The notes: generated by a model not told the origin, from the sequence alone. DNA of 64,000 bases from Betaproteobacteria bacterium HGW-Betaproteobacteria-3 (GCA_002842205.1 PHCI01000001.1:62001-126000); one strand, 5' to 3'; positions 8,726 to 17,743 are shown, numbered from the stretch's first letter. Made by a program: numbers and translations.

Positions 8726-9706
8726 TCAGTCCACCACCGTGCGCCCCGGTTGTTGGCTCAGCCAGTGGCCGAAGCTCTTGGATGGATCAGGGCAGAACTG
8801 CGGCGGCACGGTGAACAGGGCCGCCAACAGCAGTTCTTCGCGGCCCACCGGAAAGGCCGGATTCAGGGTGGCCGCGCCGGTCAGTCCGAGGGATTGGTGC
8901 AGCTCCACGTCGGTGAGCTTGCGGCCATGGCGGATGTCGTCGGCCCCGGCGCTGCCGATGCCAGCCGCCTGCGCCAGGGCTGCCAAATCGGCCAGATCTT
9001 CGACCGGCTCCAGTTGCAGCCAGCCGACGTGGCCGTCGGCGTCCATGCCCAACACGCCGAACGGCTGGCCAATCACCACATACTGGACCCAGCGCTTGGC
9101 GACCAGTTCGCGCAACGCCGCGCCGATGGAGGGCACGCGCAGCAGGGCGTTTTGTCGGGGCGTCAATGTGGTGCGCCAGGTCTGCGACATGCGTTGGTGG
9201 CCGGTTTCAAGCAGGCGGCTGACCACTTCGATCAGGTGTCGCGAAATGTCCGGCGTCTGTTTGGCCACAAACTGGTCGATCAGCCCGCGGTTGAACGCCT
9301 TGACGGCCACCTGCTCGTCGGCCTGGCCCGTCAGCAGCACGCGCATGCCGGGCCAGTCCACCAGTTCGCCCAGGGCCTGGAGCCCGTCCATCGAGGGCAT
9401 GGAAAAATCGACCACGCACACCCGGGCGATGGCGTAGCGCTCGGTCGAGTCGGCCCAATAGCGCAGGATCTGCGGGATCAACGGCGTGCCCGATTCGCGC
9501 CAGCGGTCGATCAGCTGCTGCTGCGCCCACCGATCGGCCTCCCACAAGGGCGGCTCCTGCTGCAGCTGGTTGAGGCAATCCCTGGGGCGCAGGTACAGGC
9601 GCACGGGCCATGGCCGGGGCAACACCAGCGCGAGCATTTCAAGGTAGTCCACATCATCGTCCAGAAAAACGATGGTGCCGGGAGATTGGTACAGGGGAAA
9701 GCTCAT
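8726..9706 (-). CDS. Response regulator with long receiver insertion, no DNA-binding domain
   Basis: 326 residues. The receiver domain has acidic residues Asp16-Asp18 (FLDDDVD), phospho-acceptor Asp100 (VVDFSMPSMDG), Thr126 (LLTG) and Lys149 (FVAKQ). The acceptor Asp is usually near 54, so about 45 extra residues sit between the acid pocket and the acceptor strand. The remaining 170 residues contain no helix-turn-helix or known enzyme motif that I can see. Its ATG overlaps the kinase stop by 4 bases, so the two are translationally coupled and should be cognate. The pairing of synthase, kinase and a non-HTH regulator recalls the Legionella LqsA-LqsS-LqsR set. Similarity to LqsR is an inference. 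Confidence 0.82.
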   Translation of the reverse strand: MSFPLYQSPGTIVFLDDDVDYLEMLALVLPRPWPVRLYLRPRDCLNQLQQEPPLWEADRWAQQQLIDRWRESGTPLIPQILRYWADSTERYAIARVCVVDFSMPSMDGLQALGELVDWPGMRVLLTGQADEQVAVKAFNRGLIDQFVAKQTPDISRHLIEVVSRLLETGHQRMSQTWRTTLTPRQNALLRVPSIGAALRELVAKRWVQYVVIGQPFGVLGMDADGHVGWLQLEPVEDLADLAALAQAAGIGSAGADDIRHGRKLTDVELHQSLGLTGAATLNPAFPVGREELLLAALFTVPPQFCPDPSKSFGHWLSQQPGRTVVD

Positions 9707-11076
9707 GGTTCGGTAAACAGGCTCGAATTTTGAGTGGCTGGCACGCGGGCCAGGGGCAGGTCGATCACGAAGGCGGCCCCAGCGCCCGGCTCGGAGCGGA
9801 CCCGGATCGTCCCGCCCGCGCCCTGCACCACGCGTTTGCAGAACGCCAGGCCGAGGCCGTGGCGGGTGCTGCGGTCGGTGGAGAAAAAGGGTTCGAAAAT
9901 GCGGGCCCGCAGATGCGCGTCAATCCCCGGGCCCTGGTCGGTCACGGTGATTCGCCCGCGCTCGCGCGACACGTCGATTTCCAGCGTCAACTGCCCCGGC
10001 TGCATGGGCGCGCCGTTGGTGGCCAGTGCCTTGAGCGCGTTCTTGACCAGGTTGACGATCACCTGCAGGAACAGATCGCGCGATCCGGTGAACAGGAAAT
10101 CACGGCGGATCCGGACCACCACGTGCTCGCGCTCGCGCGCGCTGCGGTAGGGGTAGGTGTGCACCACCTCGCGCACCACGTCGGCGGCCGATACCTGCTC
10201 GCGGTACACCGGCAGCCGGCCGGGGCGGGCGTTGGCGATCTGCAGATCGATCTGGTGGTTCATGTTGCGCACCAGCGCGTGCATGCGCTGGGCCAGTTTG
10301 TCCAGCCGGACTTCGGACTCGGTCCCCGCCTGGCCGCGGGCCTCGCCGCGCAGGGCGTCGCCCACCAGCGCCATGGTGGCCAGCGGCGTGCGCAGCTCGT
10401 GCGCCATGATGCCGATGGTGGCCAGCGTATTCTGCAATTGCTCCTGGCGCCGGTTGGCCGAGGAGACGCCCAGCACCAGCGCGCTGGCCCAGCTGAAGCC
10501 GATGACCACCAGATTCACCGGAAAGGTCTTGTCCAACAGTGTTCCCGCAGCCGGATCGACCATCAGGAACAGCACCCAGGCGATGGCCGTGCCGCTGGCA
10601 ACCCCCAGCGTGGCGACCCGCCAGTCGGTCACGTGGTATGAGATCAGGATCATGGCGCAATAGCTGGCCAGCCAGACGGTGTTGCCGTCGTTGCAGAAGT
10701 ACATCCAGCTGAAGAACACGGGCAGCTGGATCCAGAACACCAGGGTGAAGGCCAGCACCGAGAGCCGGCGGGTCGGGTCCCGGCTCACCGTGTCGGTCAT
10801 GAGCAACAGCCCGAGCGAGGCCATGACCCCCCGTAGGTAAAAATTCTCGTAGGGCTGCACCAGCCAGACGCCCCAGACCCAGGCAAACAGCAGGTGGCCC
10901 ACAAAAGTCAACGCGCCCAGCCAGCGCAGACGCAGGGGCGTTGGATGCAGGATGGGCGTGAGCGATGTGGTCACCAGACCGATCCGGGACGCCACATACA
11001 CCGCCACCCGCTCAAGAAAAGAGAAGCGGTCGCCCTTGGGCATGTCGTTCAGCTTTGGAAGGAGCGTGGTGGACAC
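9703..11076 (-). CDS. CqsS/LqsS-like membrane sensor histidine kinase
   Basis: 457 residues. Residues 48-205 hold about six membrane helices with the CqsS-like QPYEN motif (residues 74-78) and LPVFFSWMYFCNDGNTVW, the part that senses the ketone signal in Vibrio. The phospho-accepting His226 is in HELRTP. The ATPase domain follows with LVKNALKAL (N box), DQGPGI (G1), FFST and GLGLAFC (G2). Unlike Vibrio CqsS there is no fused receiver. The partner receiver is the next gene. The first codon is GTG at 11076 without a clear ribosome site, and an ATG at 11043 is an alternative. It is divergent from the luxR gene. Confidence 0.87.
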   Translation of the reverse strand: MSTTLLPKLNDMPKGDRFSFLERVAVYVASRIGLVTTSLTPILHPTPLRLRWLGALTFVGHLLFAWVWGVWLVQPYENFYLRGVMASLGLLLMTDTVSRDPTRRLSVLAFTLVFWIQLPVFFSWMYFCNDGNTVWLASYCAMILISYHVTDWRVATLGVASGTAIAWVLFLMVDPAAGTLLDKTFPVNLVVIGFSWASALVLGVSSANRRQEQLQNTLATIGIMAHELRTPLATMALVGDALRGEARGQAGTESEVRLDKLAQRMHALVRNMNHQIDLQIANARPGRLPVYREQVSAADVVREVVHTYPYRSAREREHVVVRIRRDFLFTGSRDLFLQVIVNLVKNALKALATNGAPMQPGQLTLEIDVSRERGRITVTDQGPGIDAHLRARIFEPFFSTDRSTRHGLGLAFCKRVVQGAGGTIRVRSEPGAGAAFVIDLPLARVPATQNSSLFTEP

Positions 11077-11145
11077 AGTATGTGTTGTTACGTTACGGAA
11101 AGTAAAGACCTCGTGCTATTGTCCCGCTTCCTTTACGAAACGTCG

Positions 11146-11814
11146 ATGCTGACCCCTGTTAACTTTGACAGTCCCGCCCTGGACAGCCTGCTCAGCGAGT
11201 GGGTGTCGGCGCTGCGCGAGTTCGCCGTGGAGGCGGTGGTGGTGCTCGGCCCCGACCCCTTCGGCGGCCGCAGCGACCGCGAAGTGGTGGCGGTGCATCC
11301 CCCCGTGCAGGCCGTGGCCGCCCAGGCCCTGGCCCGCAGCGAGGATTTCGGCGCGCCGTGGAGCGGCTCCGACGCGCCGCTCGTGGCCTGGCAGCACATT
11401 GCCAAGTCAGACCCGGTGGCGCCGGGGAACTGGCGCATGTTGTGGCTGGCACGCGGGTTCCAGACGGTGATCCGGATCGAGTTCCCATTGCCCGCGGGCC
11501 GTGCCTTCGAGTGCTTCCTGTTCAGCCCGCGCGAACTGCACGACCGGGCCGAGGCGGCCTCGCTGGCGTGGTCGGCGCTGAACATCTGGCCGCTGGTGCG
11601 TCGCACCCTGGTGCAGGCACGCGGCGTGCTGAGCCCGCGCGAACGTGACTGCCTGGCCCATGCCTTCGCGGGCATGACCGCCCGCGAAAGCGCTCTGGTG
11701 CTCGACTGCACCGACCGCACCGTCAATTACCACCTGGCCAACGCGATGGCCAAGCTCAAGGTGGACAACAAGATGGCGGCGATTCAGCGCGCCTGCTGGC
11801 TTGGCGAGCTTTGA
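11146..11814 (+). CDS. LuxR-family transcriptional regulator of the autoinducer locus
   Basis: About 222 residues. The C-terminal 60 residues are a LuxR-type helix-turn-helix (LSPRERDCLAHAFAGMTARE, then DRTVNYHLANAMAKLKVDN). The N-terminal 150 residues are an alpha/beta domain with the spacing of LuxR ligand domains, but I cannot match them to acyl-homoserine-lactone binding residues, and no luxI is present. The open frame extends to 10894, but that would overlap the divergent kinase gene. ATG 11146, GTG 11113 and GTG 11203 are possible starts with weak ribosome sites. Its end overlaps the convergent amidase gene by 31 bases. It is the natural candidate for binding the two lux-box-like sites. 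Confidence 0.8.
   Translation: MLTPVNFDSPALDSLLSEWVSALREFAVEAVVVLGPDPFGGRSDREVVAVHPPVQAVAAQALARSEDFGAPWSGSDAPLVAWQHIAKSDPVAPGNWRMLWLARGFQTVIRIEFPLPAGRAFECFLFSPRELHDRAEAASLAWSALNIWPLVRRTLVQARGVLSPRERDCLAHAFAGMTARESALVLDCTDRTVNYHLANAMAKLKVDNKMAAIQRACWLGEL
11154..11173. promoter_or_regulatory. Second lux-box-like sequence at the 5' end of luxR
   Basis: The core runs CTGT (11156-11159) to ACAG (11168-11171), the same CT-N12-AG layout and flank (ACCCC before the core) as the palindrome at 7362-7381, differing mainly at a few central bases. With the ATG at 11146 it lies in codons 3-10. If translation starts at the GTG at 11203 it would be a promoter site. Autoregulation of luxR is an inference. 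Confidence 0.45.
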
Positions 11815-13247
11815 AGCAGCTCCTGGGCGCGCTGCTCGTAGGCGGCGGCGATGTCCAGCAGCGCGCGCTCACCCTGCGGTGGCCCGATCAGTTGCACGCC
11901 CATGGGCAGGCCTTTTGAGTTGCCCTGCGGGCCAAACCCGGCCGGCACGCTGATGCAGGGCAGCCCGGCAAAGGTGGCGTAAATCACCACCTCCATCCAG
12001 CGGTGGTAGGTGTCCATGGCGGTGTCGCCAATCTGCTGCGGCCAGCGCAGTCGGGCGTCAAACGGCCAGACCTGCGCCACCGGCAGGGCCAGCACGTCAT
12101 ACCGTGCCAGCAGGGCGCACATCTGCTGGTAGAACACGCTGCGCTGCGCGCTGGCGGCCAGGAATTCGGTGGCGGGCAGGCCCTGGGCCTGGTCGTACTC
12201 CCACAGCGCTTCGGGTTTGATCTGCGCGCGGTTCTTCGGGTTCAGCAGAAACGGCGCGATGCGCGAGGCCACCAGCACGCGGCGCCACACCCGCCAGGCG
12301 TCCCACACCTTCACCGGGTCAAAGCCCGGCGCCACGTCGTCCAGCGCGGCGCCGTCACGGGTCAGGCGGCCCAACGCGCTGCGGCACAAGGGCAGGATGC
12401 CGTCCTCCATGGGCAGATGGCCGCCCAGGTCACCCAGCCAGCCGATGCGCAGGTTTTTAACATCAAATTGGCCAATATCCCCCGTCGATAGGTCATAGTT
12501 TGCTATGGATAAAGGACTGATCGGGGACCATCCCGCCTGAATGCCCAGCAGCCGCGCCACGTCCTGCACGGTGCGGCCCATCGGCCCCTCGGTGCCCAGC
12601 TGCGAGAGCCACAGATCCTGCGCTGGCGCCATCGGCACGCGGCCCTGCGACGGGCGCAGGCCGAACACGTGGTTCCAGCCCGCGGGGTTGCGCAGGCTGC
12701 CCATGAAGTCCGAGCCATCGGCCACCGGCAGCAGGCGCTGCGCCAGGGCCACGGCCGCGCCGCCACTGCTGCCGCCGGCCGAGCGGGTCGGGTCCCAGGC
12801 GTTGCGCGTGACGCCGAACACCTCATTGAAGGTGTGCGAACCCAGGCCAAACTCCGGCGTGTTGGTCTTGCCGATCACGAGGCAGCCCGCGGCCTTCATG
12901 CGCGCGGCCATCAGGCCGTCTTCTTTGGCGATGAAGTGGCGCATCAGCGGCGAGCCCATCGTGGTGGGCAGGCCGGCCACGTGGGCCAGGTCCTTGACGG
13001 CCTGCGGCATGCCGTGCATCCAGCCCATGGACTCGCCACGTGCCAACTGCGCGTCGCGCGTGTCGGCCTGGCGCAGCAGCACGTCGTCGGGCTGCAGGCT
13101 CACGATGGCGTTGTAGGTGGGGTTCACGCGGTGGATGCGCGCCAGATAGGCCTGCATCACCTCGCGGCACGACACGTCGCGTGCATGGATGCGGCGCGAC
13201 AGCGTTTCGGCGTCCCAATCGGTGATGGACGATGGCGCTGGGTTCAT
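11784..13247 (-). CDS. Amidase signature family hydrolase
   Basis: 487 residues from the ATG of MNPAPSSITDW. The longer open frame to 13349 would run into the divergent amidase. Triad regions are visible: VKDLA for Lys, AGGSSGGAAVALA for the cis Ser, and DGSDFMGSLRNPA for the nucleophile Ser. The gene overlaps the end of the luxR gene tail to tail. An AT-rich 50-base repeat unit lies inside the reading frame (12462-12512), translating in frame within ANYDLSTGDIGQFDVKN, where homologues are likely to differ. It is divergently arranged with a second amidase, so the two may share a promoter region and a substrate class. Substrate unknown. Confidence 0.86.
   Translation of the reverse strand: MNPAPSSITDWDAETLSRRIHARDVSCREVMQAYLARIHRVNPTYNAIVSLQPDDVLLRQADTRDAQLARGESMGWMHGMPQAVKDLAHVAGLPTTMGSPLMRHFIAKEDGLMAARMKAAGCLVIGKTNTPEFGLGSHTFNEVFGVTRNAWDPTRSAGGSSGGAAVALAQRLLPVADGSDFMGSLRNPAGWNHVFGLRPSQGRVPMAPAQDLWLSQLGTEGPMGRTVQDVARLLGIQAGWSPISPLSIANYDLSTGDIGQFDVKNLRIGWLGDLGGHLPMEDGILPLCRSALGRLTRDGAALDDVAPGFDPVKVWDAWRVWRRVLVASRIAPFLLNPKNRAQIKPEALWEYDQAQGLPATEFLAASAQRSVFYQQMCALLARYDVLALPVAQVWPFDARLRWPQQIGDTAMDTYHRWMEVVIYATFAGLPCISVPAGFGPQGNSKGLPMGVQLIGPPQGERALLDIAAAYEQRAQELLQSSPSQQAR
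12462..12512. repeat. Dispersed ~55-bp AT-rich repeat, copy inside amidase CDS
   Basis: Aligns with the copy at 17650-17712 with one indel: shared blocks are TTTTAA, GGCC, CCCCCGT and ATAGTTTGCTAT, in the same order and orientation. It sits in frame within the minus-strand amidase gene. Confidence 0.65.
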
Positions 13248-13336
13248 GGCGATGGGCGGGGCGCTTGCCTCGAGGGTGGAGTGGTGGCATTCTGCCCGGG
13301 AAGCGTCCGGCCCGTGCGCCTTCCAAGGAGAACACG

Positions 13337-14749
13337 ATGACCTATCCATCCGATCTGGCCGACTGCACCGCCACGCAGCTGCTGCAGCTCTACCGCACCG
13401 CGCAGGCGTCTCCGGTGGACGCCACGCTGGCCGTGCTGCAGCGCATCGAGCGCTTCAACCCCGTGCTCAACGCGTTTTGCCACGTCGATCCTGCGGCGGC
13501 GCTGGCCTCGGCGCGCCGCAGCGAAGCGCGCTGGCAAGCGGGGGCGCCGTGCGGCGAGCTCGACGGCGTGCCCACTTCCATCAAGGACCTGATCCTCGCC
13601 CGCGGCTGGCCCACGCTGCGCGGCTCGCGCACTGTGGACGCCCGCCAGCCCTGGGAGGTGGACGCGCCCGCCGTGGCCCGCCTGCGCGAGGCCGGGGCGG
13701 TGCTGCTGGGCAAGACCACCACGCCCGAATTCGGCTGCAAGGGCGAAACCAATTCGCCCCGCACCGGCATCACCCGCAACCCATGGGATGTGTCGCGCAC
13801 GCCGGGCGGTTCGTCCGGTGGCACGGCGGCGGCAGTGGCCGCGGGCATGGGGCCGCTGTCGGTGGGCACCGACGGCGCCGGCAGCGTGCGCATTCCGGCC
13901 GCGTTTTGCGGCAACTTTGGCCTCAAGCCCAGTTTTGGGCGGGTGCCGGCTTATCCGCTGTCGCCGTTCGGTTCGGTGGCGCATCTGGGGCCGCACACCA
14001 TGAGCGTGGCCGACGCCGCGCTGATGATGAACGTGCTCAAGCGCCCCGACGCACGCGACTGGACTTCCCTGCCGCCCGACGCCACCGACTACACCGTGGG
14101 GCTGGACGACGGCATTCGCGGCCTGAAGATCGCGTGGTCGCCCACGCTGGGCTATGCACGGGTGGACCCGGAGGTGGCCGAATCCGTGGCCGCCGCCGTG
14201 CGCCAGCTCGAAGCCCTGGGCGCCCACGTCGAAAAGGTGGACCCTGGTTTTGACGACCCGCTGGACATCACCACCGGCCTGTGGTTTGTGGGCGCGTGGA
14301 CGGTGTGGAACACCCTCACGCCCGAGCAGCAGGCCGTGACCGACCCCGACTTCCGCGCCGAAGCCCTGCTGGGCCAGCGTTACAGCGCGCTCGAGGTGCA
14401 GCAGTTGAACCTGCGCCGCGGGGCACTGGGCTCGCACATGCGCCAGTTCATGCAGCGCTTTGATCTGCTGGCCACGCCCTCGGTGGCCATTGCGGCGTTC
14501 GAGGCCCGTCCGGCCGGTCACAGCGCGATGGACCCGCAGGCCATGCTGGGCTGGACGCCGTTCAGCTACCCGTTCAACCTGACACAGCAGCCGGCCTGCA
14601 CCATCCCCTGCGGGCTGACGCGTGGCGGCCTGCCGATCGGGCTGCAACTGGTCGGGCCGATGTTTGGCGACGCGGGGGTGCTGCGCGCCGCGCGGGCCTA
14701 TGAAAGTGTGCGGCCGATTTTGCGGCCCGATTTGTCGCGCCTGGCCTGA
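13337..14749 (+). CDS. Amidase signature family hydrolase
   Basis: 470 residues from the ATG of [10 protein letters not shown], with AAGGAG 6 bases upstream. The open frame extends further left but without a ribosome site. Triad regions: SIKDLI (Lys), [15 protein letters not shown] (cis Ser) and [12 protein letters not shown] (nucleophile). It resembles bacterial amidases that act on aryl or small aliphatic amides, and no GatB/C partner is present. It is divergent from the other amidase with about 90 bases between starts. Likely cytoplasmic, as no signal peptide is seen. Confidence 0.88.
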   Translation: MTYPSDLADCTATQLLQLYRTAQASPVDATLAVLQRIERFNPVLNAFCHVDPAAALASARRSEARWQAGAPCGELDGVPTSIKDLILARGWPTLRGSRTVDARQPWEVDAPAVARLREAGAVLLGKTTTPEFGCKGETNSPRTGITRNPWDVSRTPGGSSGGTAAAVAAGMGPLSVGTDGAGSVRIPAAFCGNFGLKPSFGRVPAYPLSPFGSVAHLGPHTMSVADAALMMNVLKRPDARDWTSLPPDATDYTVGLDDGIRGLKIAWSPTLGYARVDPEVAESVAAAVRQLEALGAHVEKVDPGFDDPLDITTGLWFVGAWTVWNTLTPEQQAVTDPDFRAEALLGQRYSALEVQQLNLRRGALGSHMRQFMQRFDLLATPSVAIAAFEARPAGHSAMDPQAMLGWTPFSYPFNLTQQPACTIPCGLTRGGLPIGLQLVGPMFGDAGVLRAARAYESVRPILRPDLSRLA

Positions 14750-14786
14750 AAAAGTCCAGCTTGCAAAACCCGTAATAATCGCGCGC

Positions 14787-15560
14787 ATGACCTTTCTTGC
14801 CATCGACGTCGGCAACACCCGGCTCAAGTGGGCGCTGTACGACCAGCCCCGCCCCGGTGCGGCCCTGCTGGCGCAGGGTGCGCAGTTCCTGGAGAACATC
14901 GACAAACTGGCCGACGGCGACTGGGCCGGCCTGGCTGCGCCCGGCCGCATGCTGGGCTGCATCGTGGCCGGCGAGGCCGTGCGCCGCCGCGTCGAAGAGC
15001 AGATGGAACTGTGGGACGTGACCCCGCAATGGGTGGTGCCCAGCGCGGCCGAAGCCGGCCTGACCAATGGCTACGACCACCCCACGCGCCTGGGTGCCGA
15101 CCGCTGGGTGGCCATGATCGGCGCCTGGCACCGCATGCGGGCCCAGGGCCCGGCACGGCCCATGGTGGTGGTGATGGTGGGCACGGCCGTGACGGTGGAG
15201 GCCATCAGCCCCGAGGGGCGGTTTCTGGGAGGGCTGATTCTGCCGGGGCACGGCATCATGCTGCGCGCGCTCGAATCGGGCACCGCCGGCCTGCACGTGC
15301 CCACCGGTGACGTGCGCGAATTCCCCACCAACACCAGCGACGCCCTCACCAGCGGCGGCACTTACGCGATTGCGGGCGCGGTCGAGCGCATGGTCCAGCA
15401 TGTGCGCGGCCAGTTTGGCGGTGAACCCGTGTGCGTGATGACGGGCGGTGCAGGCTGGAAGATGGCGCCGAGCATGTCGGTGCCGTTCGACCTGGTGGAC
15501 AACCTCATTTTTGACGGCCTGCTCGAAGTGGCCGCACTGCGTTTTCACGAAAATACTTGA
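14787..15560 (+). CDS. coaX: Type III pantothenate kinase (CoaX)
   Basis: 257 residues, normal for CoaX, which phosphorylates pantothenate in the first step of coenzyme A synthesis. The N-terminal DVGNTRLKW is the ASKHA-fold phosphate loop, followed by [12 protein letters not shown] and GTAVTVEAI, both family hallmarks. In many betaproteobacteria coaX is next to birA, but here the upstream neighbour is an amidase. The start ATG is the only one that keeps the full GNT motif near the N-terminus. A copy of the dispersed AT-rich repeat follows the stop. Confidence 0.93.
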   Translation: MTFLAIDVGNTRLKWALYDQPRPGAALLAQGAQFLENIDKLADGDWAGLAAPGRMLGCIVAGEAVRRRVEEQMELWDVTPQWVVPSAAEAGLTNGYDHPTRLGADRWVAMIGAWHRMRAQGPARPMVVVMVGTAVTVEAISPEGRFLGGLILPGHGIMLRALESGTAGLHVPTGDVREFPTNTSDALTSGGTYAIAGAVERMVQHVRGQFGGEPVCVMTGGAGWKMAPSMSVPFDLVDNLIFDGLLEVAALRFHENT

Positions 15561-15563
15561 GAA

Positions 15564-15612
15564 AAAAGCCTTGAGCTCCCGTCAAATGGCAATAGTTTGC
15601 TACTTATATTGA
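15564..15612. repeat. Dispersed ~55-bp AT-rich repeat, intergenic copy
   Basis: Shares the run AAATGGCAATAGTTTGCTA with the copy at 17650-17712, plus the preceding GCCT-AG-CCCGT pattern. It fills the gap between the convergent coaX and wax ester synthase genes. Confidence 0.75.
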
Positions 15613-15618
15613 AGCAAT

Positions 15619-17223
15619 CTAGTCACCCCAGGGCAGCATCAGCGTGACCATGGAGAGCCGCGCAAATTCGGGTTCGAACTCGTCGATGATGGCCTGCGGG
15701 TCGGGGCACAGGGTGCTGTCGGTGATCACGCCAAACTGCACGCCGCCGCCGTAGCTCAAAATCGACACCCCCAGCCCCACGTCGCCCGACTGCGGCACCC
15801 AGAACAGGTTTTGCTCCACCGTGGAGCCGCAGAACTTGATCTTCTCGCGCGGCCCCGGCACGTTGGTCATGACGGCCGTGGTCTTCTTGCCAAACAGGTT
15901 GAGCATCGCGTCCTGCGCGGGTTTGATCAGCAGCCCCGCCACCGCCAGCAGGCTGAAGGCCAGCAGCGGCTGGTAGCTGCCCTTCATTTCCTGCATGCGC
16001 CGGCGCACCTCGTACACCCGCTCGATGGGGTTGGCCAGGCCAATCGGCAGCACCAGCGGCGCCAGGCCGAAGCGGTTGCCCAGCTTGTAGGCCTGCTCGA
16101 TCGGGCGCAGGTTCACCGGCACCATGGCGCGGATCTCCTGCCCTGCCGGATCATCGTCGTGGGCGCGCAGATACTCGCCAATGGCACCGGCCACGCAGCT
16201 CAGCAGCACGTCGTTGATCGAGCAGTTCAGCGCCTTGCCCACGGCCTTGACTTCGGCCAGCGGGATCGGCTGGCACCAGGCCACGCGTTTTTGCGTGCCG
16301 GGCTTGCCCTTGAGGCGCGTCTTCGAGTCGTCGGGCATCAGCGCCAGCGCCGCCAGATCGCTCACCACCTGGTACACCAGCTTGGCGGTGTCGATGGAGC
16401 CGGTCATGCCCTTTTGCGGGTCGGTCAGCAGGTGCAGCGCGCTGGCCGCGCCCGTGCCCGCGGCGCCCAGCGCCTTGACGGTCATGTCGGTGAACGGCTT
16501 GACCAGCGTGTCGGCAATCCAGTCCTCGGCGCCGCCCGCGTGGTCGGCCTTCTCGCGGCGCTCGGGCGGCGGCAGTCCGCCGTCCACCAGCGACATCGTG
16601 ACCGAAATCAGCGCGATCCCGTCGGCAATGCAGTGGTGGATGCGCACGATCATGGCGCTGCCCTTCTTGCCGTCGGGGCCGGTGTAATCCTCGACCAGAT
16701 GAAACTGCCACAGCGGGCGTTGGCGGTCCAGTGGCTGCATGGCGAGTTCGCCCACGCGCTGCTGCAGGGCCGCCTGCGCGTCGGCGCGCGTGTGTTGGGG
16801 CAGCTTGTCGCGCACCACGTGGTGGTGGATGTCAAAACGCGTGTCGGTCACCCAGGTGGCACCGGCCGCGTCTTCAACCACGCGCTGGCGAAAGCGGTGG
16901 TATTTCAGCAGGCGTTCTTCCACCCGCGCGCACAGGGTGTCGTAGTCCACGCCGGGCTGCAGCACCCACACGCCGACGATCATCATCAGGTTGCTGTCGG
17001 AATCCATGCGCAGCCAGGCGGTGTCCACCTTGGTCATGCGTTCGCCCGACATTCCCAGCATGCCACTGGCGGCCCGGGTGGCGTTTTTCTGCACCACGCG
17101 GGCGGCTTTGCGGGCGGTCTGGCCAGCCCTTTCGGCGGCGGGGCCGACCGTGGCCGCCACCTGCCCCGCCACCTTGCGGGAGGCTCGGCGTGCAACGTCG
17201 GGGGCTGAAATTCGGGTCACCAT
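15619..17223 (-). CDS. Wax ester synthase/diacylglycerol acyltransferase (WS/DGAT)
   Basis: 534 residues. Catalytic motif HHxxxDG is intact (IHHCIADG, His196, His197, Asp201), and the C-terminal domain has the family NVPGP stretch (AVMTNVPGPREKIKFCG). The enzyme joins acyl-CoA to fatty alcohols or diacylglycerol at the membrane surface, giving wax esters or triacylglycerol. It is longer than the about 460-residue AtfA because of an Ala/Arg-rich N-terminal 60 residues, which resemble membrane or granule binding tails. The frame opens with GTG at 17238, and I prefer ATG 17223 with GGAGA upstream. It is divergent from an acyl-CoA-binding protein gene. A fatty acyl-CoA reductase gene 13 kb away could supply alcohols. 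Confidence 0.92.
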   Translation of the reverse strand: MVTRISAPDVARRASRKVAGQVAATVGPAAERAGQTARKAARVVQKNATRAASGMLGMSGERMTKVDTAWLRMDSDSNLMMIVGVWVLQPGVDYDTLCARVEERLLKYHRFRQRVVEDAAGATWVTDTRFDIHHHVVRDKLPQHTRADAQAALQQRVGELAMQPLDRQRPLWQFHLVEDYTGPDGKKGSAMIVRIHHCIADGIALISVTMSLVDGGLPPPERREKADHAGGAEDWIADTLVKPFTDMTVKALGAAGTGAASALHLLTDPQKGMTGSIDTAKLVYQVVSDLAALALMPDDSKTRLKGKPGTQKRVAWCQPIPLAEVKAVGKALNCSINDVLLSCVAGAIGEYLRAHDDDPAGQEIRAMVPVNLRPIEQAYKLGNRFGLAPLVLPIGLANPIERVYEVRRRMQEMKGSYQPLLAFSLLAVAGLLIKPAQDAMLNLFGKKTTAVMTNVPGPREKIKFCGSTVEQNLFWVPQSGDVGLGVSILSYGGGVQFGVITDSTLCPDPQAIIDEFEPEFARLSMVTLMLPWGD

Positions 17224-17366
17224 GTTGTTTGTCTCCACCAGGCGGAACGAGGATTAGGGGTTGGGCCCCTATTCTGGGGCGTTTGAGGGCCGTAAGATAC
17301 CGCGCAGTTACCCCAAGGGGTCCACGTCCGCATCCACCCCGTCACCCGCCACCCAAGGAGCATTTC

Positions 17367-17621
17367 ATGGCCGACCTGAACGCCGCATTTGAAGCCGCCG
17401 TAGCCCAGTCCAAAAGCCTGTCCGAGCGCCCGGACAACGCCACGCTGCTCAAGATTTACGCGCTGTACAAGCAGGCCACGGCCGGCGACAACACCGAGAA
17501 AAAGCCTGGCTTTGGCGACATGGTGGGCCGCGCCAAGTGGGACGCGTGGAACGGCCTCAAAGGCACGGGGGCCGACGACGCCCGGCAGCAATACATTGAC
17601 CTGATCGGTTCGTTGAGCTGA
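17367..17621 (+). CDS. Acyl-CoA-binding protein (ACBP)
   Basis: 84 residues, the full size of an ACBP domain. Typical pieces are LKIYALYKQATAGDN, KPGFGDMVGRAKWDAWNGLKG and a C-terminal YIDLIG. It binds long-chain acyl-CoA in the cytoplasm. AAGGAG lies 6 bases upstream of the ATG. It is divergent from the WS/DGAT gene with about 140 bases between starts. That fits delivery of acyl-CoA to neutral lipid synthesis, although ACBPs are also general carriers. Confidence 0.95.
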   Translation: MADLNAAFEAAVAQSKSLSERPDNATLLKIYALYKQATAGDNTEKKPGFGDMVGRAKWDAWNGLKGTGADDARQQYIDLIGSLS

Positions 17622-17649
17622 TGGGCGCTGGCAGGGGCAACCGGCATAT

Positions 17650-17712
17650 TTTAAGCAAAATAGGCCTCAAGCCCCCGTAAAATGGCAATAGTTTGCTATT
17701 TATTAGATAGTA
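17650..17712. repeat. Dispersed ~55-bp AT-rich repeat, intergenic copy
   Basis: The best-preserved copy of a family seen four times here (also 12462-12512, 15564-15612, 35805-35862). Order of blocks: TTTTAAGCAAAATAGGCC, CAAGCCCCCGT, AAAATGGCAATAGTTTGCTA, TTTATTAGATAG. It lies between the convergent ACBP and VOC genes. Confidence 0.8.
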
Positions 17713-17743
17713 TTCAAGCGCCCCTGAAACCCCCGCCGCCTTT

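Noticed and set aside
11073-11085. ACACA-GTA-TGTGT inverted repeat between the kinase and luxR genes
   Set aside because: Arms are only 5 bp and overlap the kinase start codon. Too weak to list as an operator.
10894-11145. Upstream extension of the luxR frame
   Set aside because: It runs antisense through the start of the kinase gene and has Gln/Arg-rich shadow composition with no supporting ribosome site.
13244-15067. 607-codon open frame on the minus strand
   Set aside because: It lies antisense to an amidase and coaX, both with full family motifs, and its translation is low-complexity Arg/Gly/His-rich, typical of GC-rich shadow frames.
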